Source: an uncultured Collinsella sp. (GTDB taxonomy: Bacteria > Actinomycetota > Coriobacteriia > Coriobacteriales > Coriobacteriaceae). Taken from it: a stretch of DNA of 33,751 bases. The DNA is taken from NCBI GenBank assembly GCA_900551665.1, contig URWW01000016.1, positions 1-33,751 of the forward strand, written 5' to 3'. The notes under the pieces were generated by a model, which made no database searches, had not been told where the DNA came from, and saw nothing but the letters and a program-made list of their open reading frames with translations. Each line of letters begins with the position of its first letter. Within the stretch, counting starts at the first letter, position 1. The translations under genes and the position numbers were made by a program. Shown one piece after another: positions 14,461 to 22,380 of the stretch.

Positions 14461-16029
14461 CTACAATCTTGAATCGGGGATTGATGCGTCGCTTAGCACG
14501 ATTTGTGCTGCCCATGGCGGGACTAGGCCTGGTTGATAGGTTTTGTCGTAAAAAACGAAAGCGACCTTGTACGAAGGCGTCCATTCGGGATAGTCCCCCA
14601 TGCCGTCAGTGAAATAGATCAGTCCGCCAAGATTTTTAAAAGCGCCTTCTTCAACTAGTGTGTCCACATAGGCAAACGCTGGTCGAAAATCGGTGCCACC
14701 GCAACCGTAGATTCTCATTCGACTGCCCCACTGCCTAAGCTCGTCGAGGCTGGAGATGATGTCATCGCATTGAACAGCTGCGTCGCACTGTATGATCCTG
14801 AGGTGAATGTGCTCGAAGAATGCTTCGGTCGATTTGAGGATATTGAAGGTTGTGCCGATAAATCTCCTGACGATTGGGCCGCACACCGACCCTGAGGTGT
14901 CAATCACGATAACGAATTCGCGTATGCGCTTTTCGACGCGATATTCGAGGGGTTCGATGAGCGGCATGTTGCCATACAGCTTGAGCCCGTAGGTGTAAAA
15001 GATGTAGTCGAATTCATCTTCTGAAGTCTTGAGCACTTCGCCCGGAATGGCAAATTGTCTAAGATAGTCTGAGTAGTCGATACAATCGTGAGCCGTCTCC
15101 TCGAGCTCGTCGACCATGCCGCTTAGCACGCCGCCTTTATTCTTCGCATAGGTTTGCAGGTTGATTGAAATCGCCTTCGCAATGCGTTTCCAAGTGCGTC
15201 TTTCGGCCTGACGTGCTGCGGAGATGGCCTGCAAGTTGAATGGGTTTCGAGCGCCCGCCATTGTCTCTGCCTGATATCCGGGAAGGTCGCCTTTAAGCCT
15301 TGCGGGGTCGTTTGTGGCTTGAGAGGGCGATGATTGTTCCAGATGGGACTCGACTGAGGGCGCGCCATTGTCTGAGGTATTCGAGTCGACTGGATGGGTA
15401 TGCAGCTTACGTTGGCACTCGCCTTGAGGCATGTCGGTGAGAGGTTGCTGCTCACTAGGGGTGGGGCTTTGGGTTGCTGGCGTAATCTGATCGCTGTGCC
15501 GGAATGTGTTGTACCAAAGACCGTGGTCATCGGAAATAAACAGGTCTTCCCAACTGGCAAGATTGTCAGTCCATGTCCCAGATAACAGTTCCCGGTAGAT
15601 CTTTTCTGCTGTGAGTGGACTTGCGACTCTTAAGGATATCTTGTTCAAGACGTCTCGGATCTTCGCTCCCTTGGTTCCCGGTCGCGGACCGCATAGCCTC
15701 AAGAGGTTCTGCTCGGAGGCGATGTCGCAGGCAAGGTTCCATTCGCGTCGATGAATGCTCGACGATACAAAGGGATGGAGGAAGATGCAGTGCAGGACCG
15801 AATGCATGAGATCGTGCTTGGGGACCGCTCTCTCCTGCTTAAACTGCTGGCACAGCTTCTGCGAGTTCACACCGAGGATCTCGCCATCTGTCGCGAGCGG
15901 TCGCGCGAAAGCGCCGGGCTCCAATTTAAGTCTCCCGATCGCGGCGGCAAGGAAGTGGTTGTCGGCCAAGGCGGTCGCTTTTGCAAGGTTTATGATTTTG
16001 CAGGCAACAGCGTCAGTGTCCTTTGCCAT
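14461..16029 (-). CDS. VWA-domain protein with N-terminal His-rich metallopeptidase-like segment
   Basis: This 522-residue protein has a C-terminal von Willebrand factor A domain: the MIDAS motif VIDTSGSV has Asp377, Ser379 and Ser381, GGTDFRPAF (around 444-452) supplies the MIDAS Thr, and YFTDGMGDYP (472-481) the last metal-binding loop. The N-terminal half contains HSVLHCIFLH at 76-85, in the place where DUF2201-type VWA proteins have a HELLH-like zinc motif; here the Glu is absent, so peptidase activity is doubtful. A low-complexity Ser/Pro/Gln linker at about 183-250 separates the parts. I place the start at the ATG at 16029, overlapping the HEPN gene by 17 bases; a GTG at 16035 is the alternative. 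The protein should partner the MoxR ATPase encoded next. Confidence 0.85.
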   Translation of the reverse strand: MAKDTDAVACKIINLAKATALADNHFLAAAIGRLKLEPGAFARPLATDGEILGVNSQKLCQQFKQERAVPKHDLMHSVLHCIFLHPFVSSSIHRREWNLACDIASEQNLLRLCGPRPGTKGAKIRDVLNKISLRVASPLTAEKIYRELLSGTWTDNLASWEDLFISDDHGLWYNTFRHSDQITPATQSPTPSEQQPLTDMPQGECQRKLHTHPVDSNTSDNGAPSVESHLEQSSPSQATNDPARLKGDLPGYQAETMAGARNPFNLQAISAARQAERRTWKRIAKAISINLQTYAKNKGGVLSGMVDELEETAHDCIDYSDYLRQFAIPGEVLKTSEDEFDYIFYTYGLKLYGNMPLIEPLEYRVEKRIREFVIVIDTSGSVCGPIVRRFIGTTFNILKSTEAFFEHIHLRIIQCDAAVQCDDIISSLDELRQWGSRMRIYGCGGTDFRPAFAYVDTLVEEGAFKNLGGLIYFTDGMGDYPEWTPSYKVAFVFYDKTYQPGLVPPWAAQIVLSDASIPDSRL

Positions 16030-16489
16030 GAGCACCTGCCTTAGCCTGCGCTTTATCCATGGCTCGGTTGAAGCAACCTACCTTGTTTTTAAGCACCTTT
16101 ACGAGCGATTCGCCTTCCAGGGCGAACGCTTCGAGTTCATTGGTTGTCACCTGCTGTTTCATGAGCTTGTGGACCAGGGGATTGCGCCCGTCCTTCCAAG
16201 CTCGAATATGCTCAAGAAGCTCATCGCTGAAGTACTTGCGTGCAAGCCCCGCCTTGCACTCACAGAGCTTTTCGAGCTTGGCTATCTTCGCCGAGATGGT
16301 ACCCTGCTTGTTTGCATTGAAGGCATTGGCATGGGTCAATGCCGATTCAAGGCGATCTTCGAGAATGGCGTATTCGATAAAGACCGCTTCAAGATAGAAG
16401 CCGTTGCCGAGCGCCTTCTTGACTCGCCTCATTTGCTCGCAGTAGTTCAGGTACTTCTGTTGATTGTCAGCGTCTGTGCAGGCAGCCAT
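16013..16489 (-). CDS. Small HEPN-like protein (RNPLVH motif)
   Basis: This 158-residue, mainly helical protein is first in the leftward operon. Residues 30-50 (GFYLEAVFIEYAILEDRLESAL) form an amphipathic helix, and residues 102-107 read RNPLVH, an Arg-x4-His motif preceded by an acidic/basic helix. This is the HEPN nuclease signature (R-x4-6-H), found in RNases of toxin-antitoxin and phage-defence systems. The frame extends upstream to 16591, but a GAGGAGG site 4-5 bases before the ATG at 16489 fixes the start. The lysine-rich C-terminus (MDKAQAKAGAHGKGH) overlaps the VWA gene. A role as the RNase effector of the operon is inference; a non-catalytic HEPN adaptor is the alternative. Confidence 0.7.
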   Translation of the reverse strand: MAACTDADNQQKYLNYCEQMRRVKKALGNGFYLEAVFIEYAILEDRLESALTHANAFNANKQGTISAKIAKLEKLCECKAGLARKYFSDELLEHIRAWKDGRNPLVHKLMKQQVTTNELEAFALEGESLVKVLKNKVGCFNRAMDKAQAKAGAHGKGH

Positions 16490-16555
16490 GTTCCTCCTCG
16501 GGATGACTGTCGGGCCGTATCGTTTCCAACAGTATCCCCCCGGGCTGCAGGGTAT

Positions 16556-16569
16556 TTGTTGCGCAACAA
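16556..16569. promoter_or_regulatory. Operator-like palindrome TTGTTGCGCAACAA
   Basis: A perfect 14-bp palindrome lies 66 bases upstream of the HEPN-like gene, in the presumed promoter region of the four-gene operon. It differs at one central base from the palindrome in the brxA/brxL promoter region at 6582-6595. Confidence 0.55.
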
Positions 16570-16605
16570 CTGCCATCGGCTGTTTTCGCAAGGTGAGCGG
16601 AGAGG

Positions 16606-16636
16606 CCTCAATTTAGGGACAGTCCCTAAATTGAGG
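16606..16636. repeat. Long palindromic repeat, copy 3
   Basis: Arms CCTCAATTTAGGGAC and GTCCCTAAATTGAGG form a perfect 31-bp palindrome with a central A. It lies between the HEPN operon promoter and the terminator of the convergent-side fmdB-like gene, marking the right boundary of the defence region. Confidence 0.92.
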
Positions 16637-16650
16637 TGCGGTGCTGCACG

Positions 16651-16678
16651 AAAAAGCCGAGGGCGCAGTCCCCCGGCT
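16651..16678 (-). terminator. Rho-independent terminator of the FmdB-like gene
   Basis: On the minus strand AGCCGGGGG pairs with CCCTCGGCT around a short loop and is followed by TTTTT (complement of 16651-16655), 40 bp after the stop of the FmdB-like gene. Confidence 0.8.
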
Positions 16679-16687
16679 GAAATGTTG

Positions 16688-16710
16688 CAATTTGTACCTG
16701 TCCCCAAATG
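16688..16710. repeat. Degenerate copy 4 of the long palindromic repeat
   Basis: The stretch CAATTTGTACCTGTCCCCAAATG, read on the opposite strand, matches the core of the repeat (ATTTGGGGACAG) but has lost the CCTC/GAGG ends and part of one arm. It lies on the other side of the terminator from copy 3. Confidence 0.5.
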
Positions 16711-16718
16711 AAGACGGC

Positions 16719-16949
16719 TTAGCCCTGGCAGCAGCTGCAGCTGCCGGACGTAGCCGCGGTGCAGGAGCCGCCGCCGCGCTGGTCGGTGTTGTAAAAGCCG
16801 GAGCCCTCGAACTTGATCCCGCTGGCGCTGAAGACCTTGTCGGCGGAGGCTCCGCAGGTGGGGCATAAGACCTCGGGGCACTCGGTCATGCCGTGCTCGA
16901 CCTCGAAGACGTTCCCGCACGACGTGCAGCGATAATCATAACGTGCCAT
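16719..16949 (-). CDS. FmdB/CxxC-type zinc-ribbon protein
   Basis: This 76-residue protein begins MARYDYRCTSCGNVFEVEHGM and has a second pair in CPTCGASADKVFSASG, the four-cysteine zinc ribbon of the FmdB/CxxC_CxxC_SSSS family. The C-terminus is Gly/Ser-rich with a cluster of three cysteines (GSCSCCQG). Members are often annotated as putative regulatory proteins; their function is unclear. An AAGGAAGGA ribosome site supports the start, and a terminator follows. It lies between the defence region and the glycogen genes and is likely core genome. Confidence 0.88.
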   Translation of the reverse strand: MARYDYRCTSCGNVFEVEHGMTECPEVLCPTCGASADKVFSASGIKFEGSGFYNTDQRGGGSCTAATSGSCSCCQG

Positions 16950-16992
16950 GGTGATGACATCCTTCCTTGCTGTTGTTCCCCGTCGCTAAGCA

Positions 16993-17033
16993 GGCGCCGC
17001 GTGTCGTGTCCGATGGGGGAGACGCGCGGCGCC
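16993..17033. terminator. GC-rich hairpin downstream of the GH13-GH77 gene
   Basis: GGCGCCGCGTGTC pairs with GACGCGCGGCGCC with one mismatch in a 13-bp stem, 70 bp beyond the stop of the GH13-GH77 gene. There is no clear T-tract on either strand, so it may be a weak terminator or an mRNA 3' stabiliser. Confidence 0.45.
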
Positions 17034-17105
17034 CGTTTGCGCTCGGGCGTATTCGTTCGCACGATGGTTACTGTACCCAAAAGAGTCTCGTGCGATGTGA
17101 GGGGT

Positions 17106-20100
17106 TTATGCTCTCGTACGTCCGGTCTCGAAAAGCACCCCTGCGATCTTGCGCTCGTAGTCGCAGATCAAGTCCTCATCGGCCTGCCAGCTCCAGTTGC
17201 CCTCGGCCACGCCGGGCACGTTCATGCGGGCATCGTCGCCAAGGCAGAGCAGGTCTTGCAGCTGCATCATGACGAGCGTCGCCGGGCTGTCGAGCGCCTG
17301 GCGGATGATCTCGGTCGCAAGGTACTTTGCCTGGTGCTCGTCGCTGTCCGAGCAGAACGACCGCTGGCAGAACCCGACGAGCGTCGAGGTATCGTGCGTC
17401 GAGGTGTAGAGGACCTTTTCATTGTGCGGCCAGATTTGCTCGCGGATGTCGTAGTCCGCGAACTCCAGAACGTCCATTCCGGAAAAACCGCAGCTTGCAA
17501 GTAGGGCGCGCACGCCGGGAGTGAGAATGCCCAGGTCCTCGGCGATAAGCGGCAGCGGTCCGAATTCATCGAATGCACGCTGGAACAGCTCGATGCCCGG
17601 TCCCGGCATCCAGGTGCCATCGGCTCCGGTACCTCCTGCGGGAATCGCAAAATAGTTATGGAAGCCCAGGAAGTGATCGAGGCGCACGCGGTCGTACAGC
17701 TTGAACGAGCGGCGCAGGCGGGCAAGCCACCATACGTATCCGTCTGTGCGCATATGATCCCAGTTGTAGGTGGGGTTGCCCCAAACCTGTCCTGTGGCCG
17801 AGAAGCGATCCGGCGGGACTCCCGCGATCTCGTAGGGCATGCCGTCCTTGCCGAGTGAGAACATCTCGGGTTCGCTCCATGCGTCGGCTGAATCGTCCGA
17901 GACGTACATCGGGATGTCGCCGACGATCTCAATGCCCTTCTCGTGCGCATATGCGAGCATCTCGGTCCATTCGCGCTCAAAGCGGAACTGGACAAAGGCA
18001 TGGTAGCGGGCGCGATCGGCGAAGCGCGCATCGGCGAAGATGTCGACATGGTAGCGACGCAGCTCGTCGGGCCAGCTATGACGGCTGGTGCCGTTCATGG
18101 CGTCCTTGACGGCCATGAACGCGCAGTACGGGTCGAGCCAACTCTCGTTCTCACGGGCGAACTCGAAGAACTCTCGGCTGGTAAAGCCGCCTTCCGCCTT
18201 GAAGCGCTCGAAAGCGCGTTTGAGTTCGGAGGTCGTCTCCTCCAGCAGATTGGGGTTGCCCGCGAAGGCGGACGGTCCGGCGTAGGGGGATCCAAAGGAG
18301 TCTGTGGGATTGACCGGCAAGACCTGCCAATAGCGCAGGCCGGTGGCGGCGAGATGGTCGATAAAGCGGCGAGTGGGCGCGCCGAGGGTGCCCGCACGAC
18401 CCGCGTTGGGAAGTGAGGTGATATGCGCGATGACGCCGGCGCCGCGCTCGAGCGGCTTTTGCAGGCGCTGCTCCTTGCTGGAATACACCACGGCCGATCC
18501 GAGCGGCCATAGACGAACCTCCGCGCAGCCATCGGCCCCTCGCTTGAGGTCGGTGCCCGAGACGAGATCGAGCGCAAAATCCCCCTCGATGGGAACGCGC
18601 ACGGAGCGCGCATCGGACAGGCTATGATTGATGAGGACGCTTGCGACCTGGCCATCCGATCCGCGACGGCGGTAGCACAGCACATCGTCGTTGTACGCGA
18701 ACGCATCGAGCGTCCCGTCAACGAGGAAGGGCAGGGCGCGGCGCAACATGATGGTGTTGCGAACCATGTTGAGCATGTCGCGGTCGTGCACGGCGTCGGG
18801 TGTGGGCAACGTGCGGCGGTTTCCGGGATCGGAGAGGCCCTCGAGGGCGTATTCGTCGCCGTAATAGATGGAGGGGACGCCGGGAAGCGTCATCTGCATA
18901 AGCGTGGCGAGCCAGAAACGCCCCTTGGCCAGGCCCATAGAATTCTCGTCGAGGCGGAAGCGACCGCGCTCCTCCTCGGGCAGTTGGGACTCGTCGGGGC
19001 CGCCGCCGAGTACGGAGGCGATGCGCGGCTTATCGTGGCTGCCGAGCAGGTTGAGGCAGCAGGCCAGCGCCTCGGGCGGGTAGTTCTCGCGCAGGGTCTC
19101 GATACGCTCGGCGCACTGGTAGGCGTTCTCGCCGTAAACGAGAAAACCTAGGATGGCATCGCGCAGCGGGTAGTTCATGGCAGAGTCGAGCTCATCGCCC
19201 AGCAGGTACTTGCGCAGCTTGCCGTAGGCGAGTTTGTTGGATGCGTCCTCCCAGACCTCGCCGAGCAACAGGCCGTCGGGTCGCTCCTCAAGCACCGCTG
19301 CTTTGATCTCCTCGATAAGCTCGTCCGAGAGCTCATCGGCCACGTCGAGGCGCCAGCCGCGTGCGCCGGCGCGCAGCCAGGTGCGGACCACGCCGTTTTC
19401 ACCGAGCAGCAGCTCGCGCACACGATCGGACTTCTCGTTGAGGTCGGGCATGTTTTCGATGCCCCACCAAGAGCTGTATGTCCCGTCTTCGTTCCAGCAA
19501 TACGCGTCATGCCAGGGAGATTCCTCGCCCTGCCATGCGCCCTTGCCGGGGTAGTTCTCAAAGCGGTTGAAATAGATTGAGTCGTCTCCCGTGTGGTTGA
19601 ATACGCCGTCGAGAATGAGCGAGATGCCCAGCTTGTCGGCGTCCTGGGCGAGGCGACGGAAGTCCTCCTCGGTTCCGAGCATGGGGTCGATCGTGAGGTA
19701 ATCGGCCGTGTCGTAGCGGTGATTGCTCTGCGCTTCGAAGATGGGGTTGAGGTAGATCGTCGTGACGCCCATGGCGTGCAGGCGGGGGAGGTCCTGGCGG
19801 ATCCCCTCGAGAGATCCTCCGTAGAAGTCCCAGCTCTTGATGGATTTGTCTTCGTTGCGCTCGTATACCGGCGGCTTGTCCCAGTCCATCACCAGGTGCT
19901 TGCCGGGACCCTTGCGGGGCTTGTCGACGACAGCCTGGGCGCGCTCGAGCCAGTGCTCGTCACGTGCGTAACGATCGGGGAAGATCTGGTATACGATGCC
20001 GCGCTCGTACCAAGCGGGACGGGTTTTGCGGTGCTTGTACACGGTGATTTGGAACGAGGGGACGTCTGTGCGGTCGGTATAGGTGACCGACTCTCCGCCC

Positions 20101-20399
20101 GTGGCGCCATCGCGCGCTCCGACCATGAGCATCGACCCATCAGTGCATGTCACGCGGAAGCTGTACCACAAGATACATGGTTCGGAGCAGTCGATGGTCG
20201 CTACCAAGGTGTTTGATTCACCCAGGGTCATCGGGATGAGCTCTTCGCCGCGATCGTCGACCCATGTGCGAACCTCACCTTTGAGGAATCTGGCATCGGC
20301 GTCTTCGACACGCAACGTGAGATGAACGGTGGTTCCGGCCACAACAGCGCCAAACGGCACGCGATATTCCGACCGGCGGGAATTATGAAAAAGTCTCAT
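17106..20399 (-). CDS. GH13 alpha-glucosidase/pullulanase-like - GH77 4-alpha-glucanotransferase fusion
   Basis: This 1,097-residue protein joins two alpha-glucan enzymes. Residues 1-120 are a beta-sandwich like those before neopullulanase-type GH13 enzymes. The GH13 barrel (about 130-560) has DGVFNHT at 264-270, nucleophile Asp352 in GWRLDV, acid/base Glu381 in LLGEVW, and Asp456 in GSHDK. A GH13 C-terminal domain ends near 640. GH77 (amylomaltase, MalQ-like) follows from about 655 (VIAHITSLPN) with nucleophile Asp908 in RLDHF, Glu954 in AEDLG and Asp1003 in THDT. All catalytic residues of both parts are present. It should hydrolyse and disproportionate maltodextrins, complementing the glycogen operon upstream. 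No signal peptide is visible, so it is cytoplasmic. It has its own promoter. Confidence 0.93.
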   Translation of the reverse strand: MRLFHNSRRSEYRVPFGAVVAGTTVHLTLRVEDADARFLKGEVRTWVDDRGEELIPMTLGESNTLVATIDCSEPCILWYSFRVTCTDGSMLMVGARDGATGGESVTYTDRTDVPSFQITVYKHRKTRPAWYERGIVYQIFPDRYARDEHWLERAQAVVDKPRKGPGKHLVMDWDKPPVYERNEDKSIKSWDFYGGSLEGIRQDLPRLHAMGVTTIYLNPIFEAQSNHRYDTADYLTIDPMLGTEEDFRRLAQDADKLGISLILDGVFNHTGDDSIYFNRFENYPGKGAWQGEESPWHDAYCWNEDGTYSSWWGIENMPDLNEKSDRVRELLLGENGVVRTWLRAGARGWRLDVADELSDELIEEIKAAVLEERPDGLLLGEVWEDASNKLAYGKLRKYLLGDELDSAMNYPLRDAILGFLVYGENAYQCAERIETLRENYPPEALACCLNLLGSHDKPRIASVLGGGPDESQLPEEERGRFRLDENSMGLAKGRFWLATLMQMTLPGVPSIYYGDEYALEGLSDPGNRRTLPTPDAVHDRDMLNMVRNTIMLRRALPFLVDGTLDAFAYNDDVLCYRRRGSDGQVASVLINHSLSDARSVRVPIEGDFALDLVSGTDLKRGADGCAEVRLWPLGSAVVYSSKEQRLQKPLERGAGVIAHITSLPNAGRAGTLGAPTRRFIDHLAATGLRYWQVLPVNPTDSFGSPYAGPSAFAGNPNLLEETTSELKRAFERFKAEGGFTSREFFEFARENESWLDPYCAFMAVKDAMNGTSRHSWPDELRRYHVDIFADARFADRARYHAFVQFRFEREWTEMLAYAHEKGIEIVGDIPMYVSDDSADAWSEPEMFSLGKDGMPYEIAGVPPDRFSATGQVWGNPTYNWDHMRTDGYVWWLARLRRSFKLYDRVRLDHFLGFHNYFAIPAGGTGADGTWMPGPGIELFQRAFDEFGPLPLIAEDLGILTPGVRALLASCGFSGMDVLEFADYDIREQIWPHNEKVLYTSTHDTSTLVGFCQRSFCSDSDEHQAKYLATEIIRQALDSPATLVMMQLQDLLCLGDDARMNVPGVAEGNWSWQADEDLICDYERKIAGVLFETGRTRA

Positions 20400-20435
20400 G
20401 AGACAGCTAACTAAACGAACGGATAATGCCTGTTC

Positions 20436-20441
20436 ATTATA
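20436..20441 (-). promoter_or_regulatory. -10 box of the GH13-GH77 gene promoter
   Basis: A perfect TATAAT on the minus strand lies about 37 bp ahead of the GH13-GH77 start codon, giving a leader of about 30 nt. The -35 region is poor (about GAACCA), which suggests that an activator may be needed. Confidence 0.6.
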
Positions 20442-20510
20442 CAGGTTGCAGTGGGTTGGTTCGCTGCCGGCAGTCGGGTGTCCTTTGGGGATTAGAGGCG
20501 CCCGTACATG

Positions 20511-20540
20511 AAAAAGGCCGAGGGCATATCGCCCTCGGCC
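20511..20540 (-). terminator. Rho-independent terminator of the glycogen operon
   Basis: On the minus strand GGCCGAGGGC pairs with GCCCTCGGCC around a 5-base loop and is followed by TTTTT, 30 bp beyond the glgA stop. This ends the glgB-P-C-D-A transcript and separates it from the GH13-GH77 gene. Confidence 0.92.
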
Positions 20541-20571
20541 CGTATAGCGCGGGTGGATGTGCGCGCGTCTC

Positions 20572-22380
20572 TTATTTGCGCTTGCCCCTGCGGGTTGCCT
20601 TGGGAACGACCTTGGTCGTCGAGGTGGCGGGCTTGGGCTCGGCCGCGGGAGTTGCGGCGGCTGCGGGCGCCGAGATCGCGGTCTTGGCGGCCGTGGTGGT
20701 TGCCTTTGTGGTGGCAGTCTTGGGGGCCGTGGCCTTGGCGGTCGTCGTCTTGCGCGCCGTCGTCTTGCGTGTGGCGGGCTTCTTCACGGGCGTCGCTGCG
20801 GGCTCTTTAACGGGAGCGACCTCGGGTTCGGCTGGCTTTGCTTCCTTGGTGGGCTTTACCTCTTCGGTCGGGGCGGCTTCGGTCTCGGGTTGCGGCAGAG
20901 GGATGTCGGGGCGCAGGTTGTGATACATCGCCATGTAGACGTCGGCCGAACGAGTCCAGCTGAAGTCTGCGGCCATGGCGTTGTCCACGAGCTTGTTGAA
21001 TGCGGCGCGATCGTCCCAGAACAGGTGTGCGGCGCGGAAGACGGTGTCGGCCATCTCGTCGCCATTGAAGTTTGCGAACGAGAAGCCGGTGCCCTCGCCT
21101 GTGAACTGGTTGTACGGTGCGACGGTGTCCTTCAGGCCGCCGGTTTCGCGCACGATGGGCAGGGTGCCGTAGCGCATGGCGATCATCTGCGACAGGCCGC
21201 AGGGCTCGAACAAGGACGGCATGAGGAACAGATCGGCGCCCGCGTACATGCGCTGGGACAGCGCGGGGTCGAACTGGATGCGCGCGGCCATGGTTCCGGG
21301 GTACTTGCCCTCGAAGTAGCGCAGCGCGTTCTCATAGTCGGTATCGCCGGTGCCGAGCACGGCAACCTGGACACCGCCGGAAAGGATGCGGTCGAGCGCG
21401 TAGGTGATCAGGTCCATGCCCTTCTGGCGGGTGAGTCGCGTGACCATGACCATGAGGGGTCGGTCATCGCGGACCTCCAAACCGAGCTCCTCTTGCAGGC
21501 GTGCCTTGCAAACGGCCTTGCCGGAACGATCGCCGGCGCTGAACTGCGCGGGGATGCGCCGGTCGGTGACGGGGTCGAAGCCCACGGTATCGATGCCGTT
21601 GACGATGCCCTGCAGAATCGGTGCACGGCGGCGCAGAATCCCATCGAGGCCCTCGCCGAACTCGCCCGTCTTGATCTCCTCGGCGTACGTGGGGGAGACG
21701 GTCGTGATGGCGTCGGTGTAGTTGAGGGCGCCCTGCATGTAGTTGACGGCGTCGGGACCGCAGGTGAGCTGGAAGGCGGCTGCGGGAATATGCGCCAGGC
21801 CCAGGATGTCGTTCAGCACCTTGGCGCTGTACTGGCCCTGGAACGCGATGTTGTGGATGGAGAACACCGTCTTGATGTTCTGATAGAACGGCGAGGCCTG
21901 GTAGAACTCACGCAGGAACACGGGGGCCATGGCGGTGTGCCAGTCGTTGCAGTGCAGGACGTCGCACGTGAACCCGTTCAGAACCCCGGGCAGGTACTGG
22001 AGGGTCTCGACGATGGCCTTGGAGAAGAAGGCGAAGCGCTCCCCGTCGTCGAAGAACCCGTACGGATAGCCACGGCTGAAGTAGCGCTCGTTGTCGATGA
22101 ACAGGTAGTCGACGCCGCGGTGGTTGAGGCGCTCGATACCGCAGTACTCATTGCGCCAGCCGAGCGGGACATAGAAGTCGCACAGGTGCTCCATGCGGTC
22201 CTTGTACTCCTGGGCGATGGTGTCGTACTTGGGAACGAGCACGACGACCTCGGCGCCCGCGGCTTTGAGAGCCTGAGGTAGGGAGCCCGCCACGTCGCCG
22301 AGGCCGCCGGTTTTCACGAAGGGCGCGGCTTCGGCGCTGGCAAATGCGACATGGAGTTTCTGCTGGGTGGATTCGGTCAT
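20572..22380 (-). CDS. glgA: Glycogen synthase (ADP-glucose), with basic C-terminal tail
   Basis: GlgA (GT5) elongates alpha-1,4-glucan from ADP-glucose. The protein has KTGGLGDVAGSLP at 23-35 (ADP-glucose binding), the HCNDWHT segment near 143-149, and the C-terminal GT-B signature FEPCGLSQMIAMRYGTLPIVRETGGL at about 391-416. The enzyme proper ends near 496. Residues 497-602 are an unusual extension: first Pro/Glu/Lys-rich, then Lys/Ala/Thr-rich (TARKTTTAKATAPKTATTKA), ending in TRRGKRK. This histone-H1-like tail is absent from typical 480-residue GlgA. It is the last gene of the glg operon. The tail might bind polyanions or other glycogen proteins; that is inference. Confidence 0.95.
   Translation of the reverse strand: MTESTQQKLHVAFASAEAAPFVKTGGLGDVAGSLPQALKAAGAEVVVLVPKYDTIAQEYKDRMEHLCDFYVPLGWRNEYCGIERLNHRGVDYLFIDNERYFSRGYPYGFFDDGERFAFFSKAIVETLQYLPGVLNGFTCDVLHCNDWHTAMAPVFLREFYQASPFYQNIKTVFSIHNIAFQGQYSAKVLNDILGLAHIPAAAFQLTCGPDAVNYMQGALNYTDAITTVSPTYAEEIKTGEFGEGLDGILRRRAPILQGIVNGIDTVGFDPVTDRRIPAQFSAGDRSGKAVCKARLQEELGLEVRDDRPLMVMVTRLTRQKGMDLITYALDRILSGGVQVAVLGTGDTDYENALRYFEGKYPGTMAARIQFDPALSQRMYAGADLFLMPSLFEPCGLSQMIAMRYGTLPIVRETGGLKDTVAPYNQFTGEGTGFSFANFNGDEMADTVFRAAHLFWDDRAAFNKLVDNAMAADFSWTRSADVYMAMYHNLRPDIPLPQPETEAAPTEEVKPTKEAKPAEPEVAPVKEPAATPVKKPATRKTTARKTTTAKATAPKTATTKATTTAAKTAISAPAAAATPAAEPKPATSTTKVVPKATRRGKRK

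Noticed and set aside
8956..16710. Spaced palindromic repeats considered as a CRISPR array
   Set aside because: Copies are 1.4 to 6.2 kb apart with whole genes between them; there are no regular spacers and no cas genes.
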